DNA of 64,000 nt from Vibrio orientalis CIP 102891 = ATCC 33934 (GCF_000176235.1 NZ_ACZV01000004.1:248001-312000); one strand, 5' to 3'. Counted from the stretch's first letter, positions 9,688 to 18,474 are shown. Numbers and translations are program-made. The notes: a model not told the origin generated them from the sequence alone.

Positions 9688-10692
9688 ATGTCTTTTCCGG
9701 TACTTATATGCGATGACTCCGCTTTAGCGAGAAAGCAAATGGCTCGCTCACTGCCTGCTTCGCTGAATGCTGATATAACGTTTGCTGTTCATGGTCTGGA
9801 CGCATTAGAACAGCTAGAAAATAACGATTTTAAACTGATGTTTTTGGACCTAACCATGCCCGAATTGGATGGTTTTGGTACGCTTGAAGAAATTGGCAAC
9901 AAAGGGCTCGATATCCCCGTTGTTGTGGTATCCGGTGATATTCAACCCAAAGCCAAAGAACGAGTGATGGCGCTGGGTGCCAAAGCATTTATCCAGAAGC
10001 CCATCAACAAAGATGCTCTTAATGCGGTACTTAAAGAACTTGTTGAGCCGGCTAGTCGCCCGCAGATCATCACACCTGTTTCAATTGAACTACCTATTCT
10101 TCGCCGTCGTGATATTTATATGGAAGTGGCGAACGTTTCGATTGGTCGTGCGGCAGACGCGTTGGCACGGCATTTTGATGTGTTTGTGCATTTACCTTTG
10201 CCTAACGTCAACATTTTGGAAGTGACTGAACTTCATATGGCATTGCGTGATTTGGCAGAGAACGATCAAGTCTCGGGCGTTTGCCAAGGTTTTAGTGGTG
10301 AGGGTATTGCAGGAGAAGCACTGGTTCTTTTGAGCGATTCTAGCGTTTCTGATCTGAAAAAATTAATGAAAGTTCCCGCAGACAGTGAAGAGCTCGAAGA
10401 GCTTGAACTTCTGATGGACGTATCGAACATCTTGGTCGGCTCGTTTCTCAACGGTCTTGGTGAGCAATCAGAAGTACGATTCTTTCAAAGTTCGCCAGTG
10501 CTGTTAGGTCAGCACATCTCCATTGATTCGGTTATTCAATCGACCAGTGGCTCGTTCCAAAAGACCATGACCTTTGAGGTGAGCTATAACATTGATGGCA
10601 CCAGTATAAGGTGTGACTTATTGTTTATGTTTGTAGATGAATCTTTGCCGTTACTTGATAACAAATTGTCGTACCTAATGGAGGACTTTTAA
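9688..10692 (+). CDS. response regulator with CheC-like domain
   Basis: 334 residues. The REC domain (1-120) has acceptor Asp54 (MFLDLTMPELDG) and Lys at KPINKDAL. The rest resembles the CheC/CheX phosphatase fold: two helices with the E-x(2)-N-like segments ELHMALRDLAEND and LLMDVSNILVGSFLNGLGEQ. CheC-type proteins dephosphorylate CheY-P, so this may drain or sense phosphate from the neighbouring kinase. It follows a 129-base gap after the HD-GYP gene containing a possible promoter and is directly abutted by the PAS gene. Domain boundary is approximate. Confidence 0.87.
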   Translation: MSFPVLICDDSALARKQMARSLPASLNADITFAVHGLDALEQLENNDFKLMFLDLTMPELDGFGTLEEIGNKGLDIPVVVVSGDIQPKAKERVMALGAKAFIQKPINKDALNAVLKELVEPASRPQIITPVSIELPILRRRDIYMEVANVSIGRAADALARHFDVFVHLPLPNVNILEVTELHMALRDLAENDQVSGVCQGFSGEGIAGEALVLLSDSSVSDLKKLMKVPADSEELEELELLMDVSNILVGSFLNGLGEQSEVRFFQSSPVLLGQHISIDSVIQSTSGSFQKTMTFEVSYNIDGTSIRCDLLFMFVDESLPLLDNKLSYLMEDF

Positions 10693-11130
10693 ATGTTGAA
10701 TCTTCCTGCTGAATTTGAGCAATTCCACTGGATGGTGGATATGGTACAAAACGTCGATCTGGGTTTGATTGTTATTAACCGAGACTATAAGGTCCAAGTG
10801 TGGAATGGTTTTATGACTCACCACAGTGGCGTGCAGTCCCATGATGCGATAGACAAAACGCTGTTTGAGCTGTTTCCCGAGATCCCACAAGACTGGTTTA
10901 AGCTGAAAACCAAACCGGTTTATGATTTGGGATGTCGAAGCTTCATTACTTGGCAGCAGCGTCCATACTTATTTAAATGTCGTAATGTACGCCCTGTTAC
11001 CCAGCAGGCGGATTTTATGTACCAAAACATTACGCTAAATCCCATGCGTACACCAACAGGTGAAATTCGCTCGCTGTTTTTATCGATACAAGACGCCACC
11101 GCAGAAGCTTTGGTTTCGAAACAGCAATAA
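10693..11130 (+). CDS. PAS domain protein
   Basis: 145 residues starting immediately after the stop of the REC-CheC gene, so certainly co-transcribed. The sequence is a single PAS fold: VDMVQNVDLGLIVINRDYKV, VWNGFMTHHSG and a C-terminal IRSLFLSIQDATAEA strand. No output domain is present. It probably works as a sensor or adaptor for the REC-CheC protein or the hybrid kinase. No haem or flavin residue can be picked out. Confidence 0.85.
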   Translation: MLNLPAEFEQFHWMVDMVQNVDLGLIVINRDYKVQVWNGFMTHHSGVQSHDAIDKTLFELFPEIPQDWFKLKTKPVYDLGCRSFITWQQRPYLFKCRNVRPVTQQADFMYQNITLNPMRTPTGEIRSLFLSIQDATAEALVSKQQ

Positions 11131-11133
11131 ATG

Positions 11134-11171
11134 ATACAACAGCGCCAAGGTAATCCTTGGCGCTGTTGTAT
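11134..11171. terminator. 17-bp perfect hairpin after the signalling operon
   Basis: ATACAACAGCGCCAAGG, loop TAAT, then the exact complement. It starts four bases after the PAS gene stop. There is no T tract, so it may protect the mRNA 3' end or act as a factor-dependent terminator; possible leader structure for the next gene is the alternative. Confidence 0.6.
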
Positions 11172-11205
11172 ATGCGGTAAGCAACTCCGACAAAAGTGTA
11201 CCTAG

Positions 11206-12705
11206 ATGGAACGACTACCTACTCGCTTATATACCGCTCAGCAAGTTAAGCAGGGTGAGCAATTGGCTGCGCAGCAAGCAGGCGTAGAAATGTATACTCT
11301 AATGCAACGCGCTGGAAAGGCTGTCTACCAGCGTATTCGATATCAATACCCTAACATCAAGCACCTCTCTATCTTGTGTGGTTGCGGCAACAATGGTGGA
11401 GACGGCTTTGTTGTGGCCAAACTTGCGCAGAAAGATGGTCTAGATGTGCAGCTGTATCTTTATGGGGATGAAGCCAAAATATCGGGTGATGCGAAAAAAG
11501 CCAAACAAGCGTGGTTAAATGGTGGGGGTGAGATTAGCTCGATAGATAGCTTCAATGCAGGAGATGCAGATCTTATCGTTGATGGGTTACTTGGAACGGG
11601 TTTAAGTTGCGATGTTCGCGAACCGATGCAAGTCATCATTGGAAAGATAAACGAAGCTAATCTCCCTGTGGTGTCGATAGATATCCCTTCAGGTTTATGT
11701 AGCGATACTGGCTCGATATTGGGCGCTGCAATATCAGCGAATTCAACGGTTACTTTTATCGGGGTCAAGCAAGGGCTTATGACAGGACAAGCTCGAAGCG
11801 TAGTCGGCGAGCTACATTTTGCAGGCCTAGGAGTGGACGAAGAGTTTACTCAGCTTGCATCGCACTCCGCTTTATCGCTTGGTTCCGAGTCGGTAAAACA
11901 CTTGTTACCTAAAAGATGCCCAACAGCGCATAAAGGCAACCATGGACGTTTGCTCTGTATTGGCGGTAATGAAGGTTATTCCGGCGCGATTCGGCTATGT
12001 GCCAGTGCAGCGGCCAGAACGGGAGCTGGGCTAATTCGAACTTTGTGTCATCAGAGTTCGACATTGGCGCTGCAAGTTGGGTGTCCGGAAGTCATGACCC
12101 GCTCATGGAATGGCAATAGTGAGCTACTGAGTGAAGCTCTCCAAGCTACAGATGTACTCGCTCTTGGCCCCGGGCTTGGTACCGATAATTGGGCGAAGAC
12201 TCTCTTCTTAGCATGCAAGAGTTCAACGAAAGCAAAAGTGTTGGATGCTGATGCGCTTAACTTACTTGCCAATGAGCCTAGTGCTGATCATGCAAGAGTG
12301 ATAACGCCGCATCCGGGTGAAGCAGCAAGGCTACTAGGTTGCAGTGTAGCGACTGTGGAGCAAAACCGCTTTCAAGCCGTTAAGGACTTACAAAACAAAT
12401 ATGGTGGTGTCGTGGTGCTTAAAGGGGCGGGTACGCTTATCAACGATGGCCACGATATTTACATCTGCAATGCGGGTAACCCTGGCATGGCTACTGGCGG
12501 TATGGGCGATGTACTCACCGGGATTATTGCCGCGATGCTTGCTCAAGGGCTATCGCTATCTGATGCCGCGAAAGTAGGAACGCTTATTCACAGTGTTGCT
12601 GCGGATGAACTTGTTCAACAGTATGGCCAAATTGGTCTGTTGGCCAGCGATGTAATACCAGCCTCACGAGCGGCCATTCAGCATTGCTTGTCACTCGGTG
12701 AATGA
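11206..12705 (+). CDS. nnr: bifunctional NAD(P)H-hydrate epimerase / ADP-dependent dehydratase
   Basis: 499 residues, the length of E. coli YjeF/Nnr. The N-terminal epimerase domain has the Rossmann motif CGCGNNGGDGFVVAKL, and the C-terminal dehydratase (carbohydrate-kinase-like) domain has HKGNHGRLLCIGGNEGYSGA, ALGPGLG and the ATP/ADP site NAGNPGMATGGMGDVLTG. It repairs hydrated NADH/NADPH. The usual Vibrio neighbours tsaE and amiB are absent, so it may be a second copy or a relocated gene. No strong ribosome site precedes ATG 11206. Confidence 0.95.
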   Translation: MERLPTRLYTAQQVKQGEQLAAQQAGVEMYTLMQRAGKAVYQRIRYQYPNIKHLSILCGCGNNGGDGFVVAKLAQKDGLDVQLYLYGDEAKISGDAKKAKQAWLNGGGEISSIDSFNAGDADLIVDGLLGTGLSCDVREPMQVIIGKINEANLPVVSIDIPSGLCSDTGSILGAAISANSTVTFIGVKQGLMTGQARSVVGELHFAGLGVDEEFTQLASHSALSLGSESVKHLLPKRCPTAHKGNHGRLLCIGGNEGYSGAIRLCASAAARTGAGLIRTLCHQSSTLALQVGCPEVMTRSWNGNSELLSEALQATDVLALGPGLGTDNWAKTLFLACKSSTKAKVLDADALNLLANEPSADHARVITPHPGEAARLLGCSVATVEQNRFQAVKDLQNKYGGVVVLKGAGTLINDGHDIYICNAGNPGMATGGMGDVLTGIIAAMLAQGLSLSDAAKVGTLIHSVAADELVQQYGQIGLLASDVIPASRAAIQHCLSLGE

Positions 12706-12745
12706 ACAAAAAGTGAACTTTTTTTAACCATTTATGTGACTTCGA

Positions 12746-12773
12746 TTGTTATTTCATAGTATTTCGTTACAAT
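12746..12773 (+). promoter_or_regulatory. candidate sigma-70 promoter of the thrS operon
   Basis: TTGTTA, 16-base spacer, TACAAT. It gives a leader of about 140 bases before thrS, room for the autoregulatory structure known for thrS mRNA in E. coli. Confidence 0.45.
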
Positions 12774-12830
12774 GCTCGTTCTTTCCTGAATTGTGCATCC
12801 GTATTTGCGCAGAAAAGGGCACGAACTCTC

Positions 12831-12860
12831 GTCTTTAATCTTTGAACTCCCATTAAAGAC
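12831..12860 (+). promoter_or_regulatory. hairpin in the thrS leader
   Basis: GTCTTTAAT pairs with ATTAAAGAC across a 12-base loop, about 57 bases before the thrS start. E. coli ThrRS binds stem-loops in its own leader that mimic the tRNA anticodon arm. This could be one, but the loop does not clearly copy the threonine anticodon loop. Confidence 0.3.
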
Positions 12861-12916
12861 TCGTTTTAAATTGCATGTGTTGCTTGGTGTGCAACACCAC
12901 TGTAAAGGATATTTTA

Positions 12917-14845
12917 ATGCCTATTATTACTCTTCCTGACGGCAGTCAGCGTCAGTTCGACAACCCAGTTTCTACTCTTGATGTTGCTCAATCTATCGGT
13001 CCTGGTCTTGCGAAAGCAACCATCGCTGGTCGTGTAGATGGCAACCGTGTTGATGCATGTGATCTTATTGAACAAGATGCAAGCCTTGAAATCATCACAG
13101 TTAAAGATGAAGTGGATGGTCTAGAAATCGTTCGTCACTCATGTGCTCACCTGTTAGGTCACGCGATCAAGCAGCTTTACCCTGAAGCAAAAATGGCGAT
13201 CGGTCCAACAATCGATAACGGTTTCTACTACGATATCGATCTTGAGTACTCTCTAACGCAAGAAGATCTAGAGAAGATCGAAAAGCGTATGAAAGAGCTT
13301 GCGAAGACCAAATACCAAGTAATCAAGAAAAAGGTTAGCTGGCAGGAAGCACGCGATGCGTTTGAAGCTCGCGGTGAAACATACAAGATGGAAATCTTGG
13401 ACGAAAACGTCTCTCGTGATGATCGTCCGGGTCTATACCATCATGAAGAATACATCGATATGTGTCGTGGTCCTCACGTACCACATATGGGTTTCTGTCA
13501 GCACTTTACGCTACTTAACGTAGCAGGTGCATACTGGCGTGGTAACAGTGACAACAAGATGCTACAGCGTATCTATGGCACTGCATTCCACGACAAAAAA
13601 GCGCTTAAAGCACACCTAACTCGCCTAGAAGAAGCGGCGAAGCGTGACCACCGTAAGATTGGTAAGCAACTAGACCTATTCCACATGCAGCAAGAAGCAC
13701 CGGGTATGGTGTTCTGGCACCACAATGGTTGGTCTATTTTCCGTGACCTAGAAGTATTTGTTCGCGAAAAACTGACAGAGTACGGCTACCAAGAAGTAAA
13801 AGGTCCGCTTATTATGGACCGCGTTCTTTGGGAGCGTTCTGGTCACTGGGACAAATACGCAGAAGCGATGTTTACGACTTCTTCAGAGAACCGTGAATAC
13901 GCGCTTAAGCCAATGAACTGTCCTGGTCACGTACAGATCTTTAACCAAGGTCTGAAATCTTACCGTGATCTACCACTGCGTATGGCAGAGTTTGGTTCAT
14001 GTCACCGTAACGAGCCATCTGGTGCACTACACGGCATTATGCGTGTACGTGGTTTCACTCAAGATGATGCTCACATCTTCTGTACTGAAAGTCAGATTCA
14101 AGAAGAGGTGACGAGCTGTATCAAGATGGTGTACGATACGTACCAGACATTTGGTTTCGACAACATTGTTGTTAAACTGTCTACACGTCCTGAGAAGCGT
14201 GTTGGTTCAGACGAGATCTGGGATCAGTCTGAAGAAGCGCTTAAGCAGTCTCTTGAAGCGATGGACATCGCATACGAAATTCAAGAAGGCGAAGGTGCGT
14301 TCTACGGTCCGAAGATTGAATTTACTCTTCATGACTGTTTAGATCGTGCATGGCAATGTGGTACAGTACAGCTTGATTTCAACTTACCAGGCCGTCTAGG
14401 GGCAACCTACGTTGATGAAAATAACGAGCGTCAAACGCCAGTTATGATTCACCGTGCGATTTTAGGTTCACTAGAGCGTTTCATCGGTATTTTGATTGAA
14501 GAATATTATGGCTTCTTCCCAACTTGGTTATCGCCAGAACAGGCTGTAATCATGAACATTACTGATAAACAGTCAGATTATGTTCAGGAAGTGGCACAAA
14601 AACTACAAAAATGTGGAATTAGAGCTAAAGCGGACTTGAGAAATGAGAAGATTGGCTTTAAAATCCGCGAACACACTTTGAAGCGTGTACCGTTTATGCT
14701 TGTTTGTGGCGACCAAGAAATGGAAGCTGGCGAAATTGCAGTACGTACTCGTAAAGGCAAAGATCTCGGCAAGTTTAAAGTGGATGACTTTATTTCATAC
14801 ATCCAAGACGAGATTTCAAGCCGTAAGCTCAATCTGGAGGAATAA
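12917..14845 (+). CDS. thrS: threonyl-tRNA synthetase
   Basis: 642 residues from ATG 12917, the same length as the E. coli enzyme; AAGGA lies upstream, and an in-frame ATG at 12875 would add an uncharacteristic 14 residues. TGS domain (1-60), editing domain with [10 protein letters not shown] (the HxxxH of the editing site) and CRGPHVP, class II core with the zinc cysteine in MNCPGHV, motif 2 in [19 protein letters not shown], motif 3 in [11 protein letters not shown], and an anticodon-binding C-terminus. It charges tRNA-Thr. First gene of the thrS-infC-rpmI-rplT cluster, with infC starting four bases after its stop. Confidence 0.98.
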   Translation: MPIITLPDGSQRQFDNPVSTLDVAQSIGPGLAKATIAGRVDGNRVDACDLIEQDASLEIITVKDEVDGLEIVRHSCAHLLGHAIKQLYPEAKMAIGPTIDNGFYYDIDLEYSLTQEDLEKIEKRMKELAKTKYQVIKKKVSWQEARDAFEARGETYKMEILDENVSRDDRPGLYHHEEYIDMCRGPHVPHMGFCQHFTLLNVAGAYWRGNSDNKMLQRIYGTAFHDKKALKAHLTRLEEAAKRDHRKIGKQLDLFHMQQEAPGMVFWHHNGWSIFRDLEVFVREKLTEYGYQEVKGPLIMDRVLWERSGHWDKYAEAMFTTSSENREYALKPMNCPGHVQIFNQGLKSYRDLPLRMAEFGSCHRNEPSGALHGIMRVRGFTQDDAHIFCTESQIQEEVTSCIKMVYDTYQTFGFDNIVVKLSTRPEKRVGSDEIWDQSEEALKQSLEAMDIAYEIQEGEGAFYGPKIEFTLHDCLDRAWQCGTVQLDFNLPGRLGATYVDENNERQTPVMIHRAILGSLERFIGILIEEYYGFFPTWLSPEQAVIMNITDKQSDYVQEVAQKLQKCGIRAKADLRNEKIGFKIREHTLKRVPFMLVCGDQEMEAGEIAVRTRKGKDLGKFKVDDFISYIQDEISSRKLNLEE

Positions 14846-14848
14846 ACT

Positions 14849-15400
14849 ATTAAAGGCGGAAGACGCGGCCAAGTACCGGCCAAACAAAATGCTCATCGTT
14901 TAAACGGTGAAATTCGTGGCGTTCGTGAAGTTCGTTTAACTGGTGCTGATGGTGAATCAGTAGGTGTTGTTTCTATTCAAGAAGCAGTAGCAGCCGCTGA
15001 AGAAGTAGGTATGGATCTGGTAGAAATCAGTCCAAATGCTGAGCCACCAGTATGTCGTGTAATGGACTACGGTAAATTCCTCTTTGAGAAGAGCAAGTCT
15101 GCTAAAGAGCAGAAGAAGAAGCAAAAACAGGTTCAGATTAAGGAAGTAAAATTCCGTCCTGGAACTGATATTGGAGACTATCAGGTAAAACTACGCAACC
15201 TGACGCGTTTCCTTGAAGAAGGCAACAAAGTGAAGGTAACAATTCGCTTCCGTGGCCGAGAAATGGCGCACCAAGAGATCGGTGTTGACGTTCTAAATCG
15301 TCTTAAGGAAGACACTGTTGAATTAGCAGTAGTGGAATCTTTCCCTAAGAAGATCGAAGGTCGTCAGATGATCATGGTTCTTGCCCCTAAAAAGAAGTAA
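14849..15400 (+). CDS. infC: translation initiation factor IF-3 (AUU start)
   Basis: 183 residues when read from the ATT at 14849, which is preceded by GGAGG (14836-14840) at normal spacing and gives the typical IF-3 N-terminus [21 protein letters not shown]. No ATG occurs until 15011, far inside the N-domain. The rare AUU start is the basis of IF-3 autoregulation in E. coli, because IF-3 itself rejects non-canonical starts. The N-domain runs to about residue 75, a lysine-rich linker follows (KEQKKKQKQ), then the ribosome-binding C-domain ([26 protein letters not shown]). Gene-finding that demands ATG/GTG/TTG would truncate it. Confidence 0.97.
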   Translation: MKGGRRGQVPAKQNAHRLNGEIRGVREVRLTGADGESVGVVSIQEAVAAAEEVGMDLVEISPNAEPPVCRVMDYGKFLFEKSKSAKEQKKKQKQVQIKEVKFRPGTDIGDYQVKLRNLTRFLEEGNKVKVTIRFRGREMAHQEIGVDVLNRLKEDTVELAVVESFPKKIEGRQMIMVLAPKKK

Positions 15401-15422
15401 TTAACGGCTTTGCAAGTAATAG

Positions 15423-15455
15423 AACTCAGCTGCCGTAAGGTGGCTGAGTTTTGTT
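15423..15455 (+). terminator. strong hairpin between infC and rpmI (attenuator-like)
   Basis: A 12-bp stem (AACTCAGCTGCC, GTAA loop, GGTGGCTGAGTT, with two G-T pairs) followed by TTTTGTT. It lies in the 106-base infC-rpmI gap, where ribosomal protein L20 regulates rpmI-rplT in other gamma-proteobacteria, so partial termination or a regulatory fold is likely. Confidence 0.65.
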
Positions 15456-15506
15456 CGCCCTAATTACTATTGTTTAATACAACTCAACAATGCGGAGTTA
15501 TTCATC

Positions 15507-15701
15507 ATGCCTAAGATGAAAACCAACAAAGGTGCTGCTAAGCGTTTTAAGAAAACTGCTGGTGGTATTAAGTTTAAGCACGCTACTAAACGTCACATCC
15601 TGACTAAGCGTACTACTAAGAACAAGCGTCAGCTTCGTCCAAATGCAATCCTTCCTAAGTGTGAAGTGGCTGCAGTTGCTCGTATGCTACCATACGCATA
15701 A
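15507..15701 (+). CDS. rpmI: 50S ribosomal protein L35
   Basis: 64 residues, typical L35: [20 protein letters not shown] and [15 protein letters not shown]. Very basic. GGAG ribosome site about 10 bases upstream. Co-transcribed with rplT, and its codon use is strongly biased, as expected for a highly expressed gene. Confidence 0.98.
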   Translation: MPKMKTNKGAAKRFKKTAGGIKFKHATKRHILTKRTTKNKRQLRPNAILPKCEVAAVARMLPYA

Positions 15702-15742
15702 TTCTTTTTAGTTTATCAATCGTTTAGTTTAGGAGAAGCATA

Positions 15743-16096
15743 ATGCCTCGCGTAAAACGTGGTGTACAAGCTCGTGCACGTCATAAGAAAGTTCTAAAAC
15801 AAGCTAAAGGTTACTACGGAGCACGTTCACGTGTTTACCGCGTAGCTTTCCAAGCAGTTACTAAAGCTGGTCAATACGCTTACCGTGACCGTCGCAACAA
15901 GAAACGTCAATTCCGTCAACTATGGATTGCACGTATCAACGCTGCATCTCGCCAGAATGGTCTATCTTACAGCCGTTTCATCAACGGTCTTAAGAAAGCA
16001 TCTATCGAGATCGACCGTAAGATCCTTGCTGACATCGCGGTATTCGACAAAGCTGCATTCGCAGTTCTAGTTGAAAAAGCGAAAGCTGCTCTTTAA
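15743..16096 (+). CDS. rplT: 50S ribosomal protein L20
   Basis: 117 residues, full length. [20 protein letters not shown] and the globular C-terminal part [22 protein letters not shown] are diagnostic. AGGAG precedes the ATG. In E. coli L20 binds the rpmI leader and represses its own operon. Followed by a strong terminator and then the integron integrase in the opposite direction. Confidence 0.98.
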   Translation: MPRVKRGVQARARHKKVLKQAKGYYGARSRVYRVAFQAVTKAGQYAYRDRRNKKRQFRQLWIARINAASRQNGLSYSRFINGLKKASIEIDRKILADIAVFDKAAFAVLVEKAKAAL

Positions 16097-16121
16097 TTAG
16101 AGTCAGTGATTAGGATTAAGG

Positions 16122-16147
16122 AAAGGAGAGCTTAGGCTCTCCTTTTT
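16122..16147. terminator. intrinsic terminator after rplT
   Basis: AAAGGAGAGC-TTAG-GCTCTCCTTTT followed by TT; convergent with the intI stop at 16165, so possibly used from both sides. Confidence 0.9.
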
Positions 16148-16164
16148 TCTATCTGAAATATGCC

Positions 16165-17127
16165 CTATAAGCTCGATAGCGGGCTTTTAACCCCACTAGC
16201 ACCTCTCTCTAAGACATGAGTATAAATCTGCGTGGTACGCACGTCGCTGTGCCCCAATTGCTCTTGTACAGTTCTAATATCTGCGCCTGATTCGAGTAAA
16301 TGTGTTGCGAAGCTATGCCTAAGGGTGTGGCAGGTTACGTGTTTATCGATTCCAGCCTCTTTCGCTGTGCGTTTAACAGCGCGTTGAAGTGCCACTGCAT
16401 TGATGTGATGTCGCCGAACCAACCCCGTTTCTGGATCAGTGGAAAGCTTGTTCGAAGGGAATAAGTAGTGCCACTTGAACTCAAGTTCTGCACCACGATA
16501 TTTTTTCTGCAATGACTGGTTAAGCCACACACCAGCGTACCCAGGTGTATTCATGTCTTTCTTGTAATAGCGCTGTGCCAAAGCTTGTTGCTCGTTGAGC
16601 ATTGGAACCAACTCTTTCGCTAAAGTAACGACTCGATTCTTCCCCCCTTTCCCTTGCCAAATTCGCACTGCTGAGTAGTCGTAATCGATGTCGTGAACAC
16701 GTAATCGAACGGCCTCCATCACGCGCAGCCCTGAGCCGTACAAAAGCATGATGTGAAGCTTGTACCTTGGATCAATGTGCTTAAGGAATTGGCGAGTCTC
16801 ATGCTTGGTTAATACCACAGGAAGTTTTCGGTCAAGCAGAGACTTCTGAAACTTCATATCGTTTTCTAACGGAGTTCGGTAAAAGTCCCGATAGAGAAAG
16901 TTAATTGCATTCAGCGCGAGGGCTTGAGTTTTGGCTGCCACTTTGTCGTGGAGGGCAAGGTGTGTTAAGAACTCTTCAACACTTCTTTCATCGAGCCTCG
17001 AAGGGTGAGCCATATGATGAAACGTAACAAATCGACTAATCCAGTTAATATAAGCATCAATGGTCTTTGTCGCATAGTGACGTGCTCTCATGTGTTCTTT
17101 AATGCTTAATATAAACTGATTCTTCAT
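16165..17127 (-). CDS. intI: chromosomal integron integrase (Vibrio IntIA/IntI4 type)
   Basis: 320 residues from ATG 17127, the same length as the V. cholerae integrase; an in-frame ATG two codons earlier sits too close to the AGG ribosome site. Tyrosine recombinase residues are all present: Arg135 (YGSGLRVME), His267-x-x-Arg270 (CHTLRHSFATHLL), His293 (LGHSDVRT) and Tyr302 (TQIYTHV). The integron-specific insert WHYLFPSNKLSTDPETGLVRRHH is intact. It recombines attC cassettes into attI. Position next to rplT matches V. cholerae. No VCR-like attC repeats are seen beside it. No LexA box was recognised upstream. Confidence 0.96.
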   Translation of the reverse strand: MKNQFILSIKEHMRARHYATKTIDAYINWISRFVTFHHMAHPSRLDERSVEEFLTHLALHDKVAAKTQALALNAINFLYRDFYRTPLENDMKFQKSLLDRKLPVVLTKHETRQFLKHIDPRYKLHIMLLYGSGLRVMEAVRLRVHDIDYDYSAVRIWQGKGGKNRVVTLAKELVPMLNEQQALAQRYYKKDMNTPGYAGVWLNQSLQKKYRGAELEFKWHYLFPSNKLSTDPETGLVRRHHINAVALQRAVKRTAKEAGIDKHVTCHTLRHSFATHLLESGADIRTVQEQLGHSDVRTTQIYTHVLERGASGVKSPLSSL

Positions 17128-17417
17128 CGTCATAACCTAATGTAGCTGGAATAAGCTAGCCACATTGTTTGGGACGAGCAATGAATTCAAGACTTTGGCG
17201 CATCAGGTCTTCAATTACTGGTCTTCTCGCACTAACTTTCATCCTAAGTGGTTGATGATTGCGTATCGAACTGTGAAGCATATCTGTGTGGTCCGATATA
17301 AATTCGCTGGCGACAGTGTTACCCTTTGGCAAAGTTTATATGAGTTTTCAATGAATTATTTCTTGTCGAATGATGAGAACCCGAGATGAATAATCACAAT
17401 TGGTAAGGATGTTGACT
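17128..17417. other. integrase upstream region where attI and the cassette promoter should lie
   Basis: In sedentary integrons the primary attI site is between the integrase start and the first cassette. Here 290 bases separate intI from a DUF2059 gene. I could not identify a clear GTTRRRY core in the expected arrangement, nor RYYYAAC/GTTRRRY attC pairs further on. A 74-codon frame at 17165-17389 has no ribosome site and no recognisable product. Remains of the site may be present but cannot be defined by eye. Confidence 0.4.
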
Positions 17418-17897
17418 GTGAAAAAAGTACTCGCTTTAACTTTGTCGGCTGTAATCGCATATAGCCCAATAGTGGCAGCAGAAACTAAGAAAGAGTCAGT
17501 GGCACAGCTACTCGATGCAATGAAAATAGAAGAGCAAATGGTGGGGGGCTTTGAGGCCATGCTTCCTGTCATTCATCAGCTTGCCGCTAAACTTGAGCTT
17601 AACCAAGCCGAGACAGAAGAGCTAAAAGATATATATCGAGATTGGTTTAAAAACGACTTCGACAAATTTTATATCAGTACGCAAATTGCAGACTTATACG
17701 CCGACACATTCACCCATGATGAAATCAAAGCCATTACGCAGTTCTATCAAACACCTGCTGGCCGAAAGTTGGTAGAAAAGTCACCAGAGCTTGCTAAATT
17801 AGGCGCTCGATTTGGTATGGAAGAAGCGCAGCGCAAACAGCAGCAACTGCTCGAAAAGTTGGGTCCATTTATTGAAAAACACTCTCCAGAACAGTAG
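17418..17897 (+). CDS. DUF2059 secreted protein
   Basis: 159 residues from a GTG at 17418, chosen because TAAGGA lies nine bases upstream and it gives a clean signal peptide KKVLALTLSAVIAYSPIVAAE; an ATG at 17409 would lie inside the ribosome site. The mature part has the DUF2059 signature FTHDEIKAITQFYQTPAGRKLVEKSPEL. Function unknown; predicted periplasmic. It is the first gene after the integrase region. Whether it was once a cassette is unclear: no attC follows it, only an isolated GTTAGAC at 17897. Confidence 0.8.
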   Translation: MKKVLALTLSAVIAYSPIVAAETKKESVAQLLDAMKIEEQMVGGFEAMLPVIHQLAAKLELNQAETEELKDIYRDWFKNDFDKFYISTQIADLYADTFTHDEIKAITQFYQTPAGRKLVEKSPELAKLGARFGMEEAQRKQQQLLEKLGPFIEKHSPEQ

Positions 17898-17935
17898 TTA
17901 GACTCTCAATCATTTGATAATGCAGTAGGTTGAAC

Positions 17936-18397
17936 ATGGATGAAAAAAGTCAGCAGTTTATACAACAATATCTAGATACTTTGCCTCCCGAGGAAGCTAA
18001 GAACCGTTCTTGTAGCGCAGATTACTTTTGTGCCGATGAGTACAATGCCAACGTATGTGCTGAGTTGATATTGCGTGGTGAAAAGCAGGCCTCGTGTAGT
18101 ATGGAATATTGGTACAGTCACGAAGGTGAGCCAATGCCAGAGGTAGGGCATCTCCAGGTCGTTTTAAACTGGCAGGGTGAGCCGGTCTGTATCATTGAAC
18201 TTAGCGATGTTGCAACGGCAAAATACTGTGACGTTACGGCGGAGTTTGCCGCCGCTGAAGGCGAGGGAGACAAGAGTTTGGAGTGGTGGCGTGAAGCTCA
18301 CTGGAAGTTCTTTTCTCGTGAATGTGCAGAACTCAAGATTGAACCAAGTGAAGAGATGCTGTTAGTGCTTGAGCGCTTTAAAGTCGTCTACTTTTAG
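17936..18397 (+). CDS. ASCH domain protein (YhfF-like)
   Basis: 153 residues from ATG 17936; a TTG two codons upstream is an unlikely start. The ASCH fold is visible: AELILRGEKQASCSMEYWY (conserved K-x-A-T/S-x-S-type RNA-binding turn), EPMPEVGHLQVVLNWQGEPVCIIEL and GEGDKSLEWWREAHWKFF. ASCH proteins have a PUA-like RNA-binding fold and some hydrolyse N4-acetylcytidine. Follows the DUF2059 gene by 38 bases and may be co-transcribed. Specific substrate not known. Confidence 0.85.
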   Translation: MDEKSQQFIQQYLDTLPPEEAKNRSCSADYFCADEYNANVCAELILRGEKQASCSMEYWYSHEGEPMPEVGHLQVVLNWQGEPVCIIELSDVATAKYCDVTAEFAAAEGEGDKSLEWWREAHWKFFSRECAELKIEPSEEMLLVLERFKVVYF

Positions 18398-18425
18398 TCT
18401 GCTACAAAACAGCGATAAGCTAAGT

Positions 18426-18456
18426 AAAAAGGCCCGATGTTCATCGAGCCTTTTTC
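18426..18456. terminator. bidirectional intrinsic terminator
   Basis: AAAAAGGCCCGAT paired with ATCGAGCCTTTTT (one mismatch), A and T tracts on both sides, between two convergent genes. Confidence 0.88.
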
Positions 18457-18474
18457 TATTTTGCGAGTGTCTAT

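Noticed and set aside
12706..12916. Threonine-rich leader peptide attenuator before thrS
   Set aside because: No short frame rich in Thr codons followed by a terminator was found.
17165..17389. 74-codon plus-strand frame between intI and the DUF2059 gene, as a possible cassette gene
   Set aside because: No ribosome site, no recognisable domain and no attC site after it.
17128..17417. LexA box expected before an integron integrase
   Set aside because: Only imperfect CTG/CAG pairs were seen; none fits the CTGT-N8-ACAG spacing.
17897..17903. GTTAGAC, matching the attC/attI core GTTRRRY
   Set aside because: No partner RYYYAAC or inner core within a plausible attC length; a 7-base degenerate match is expected by chance.
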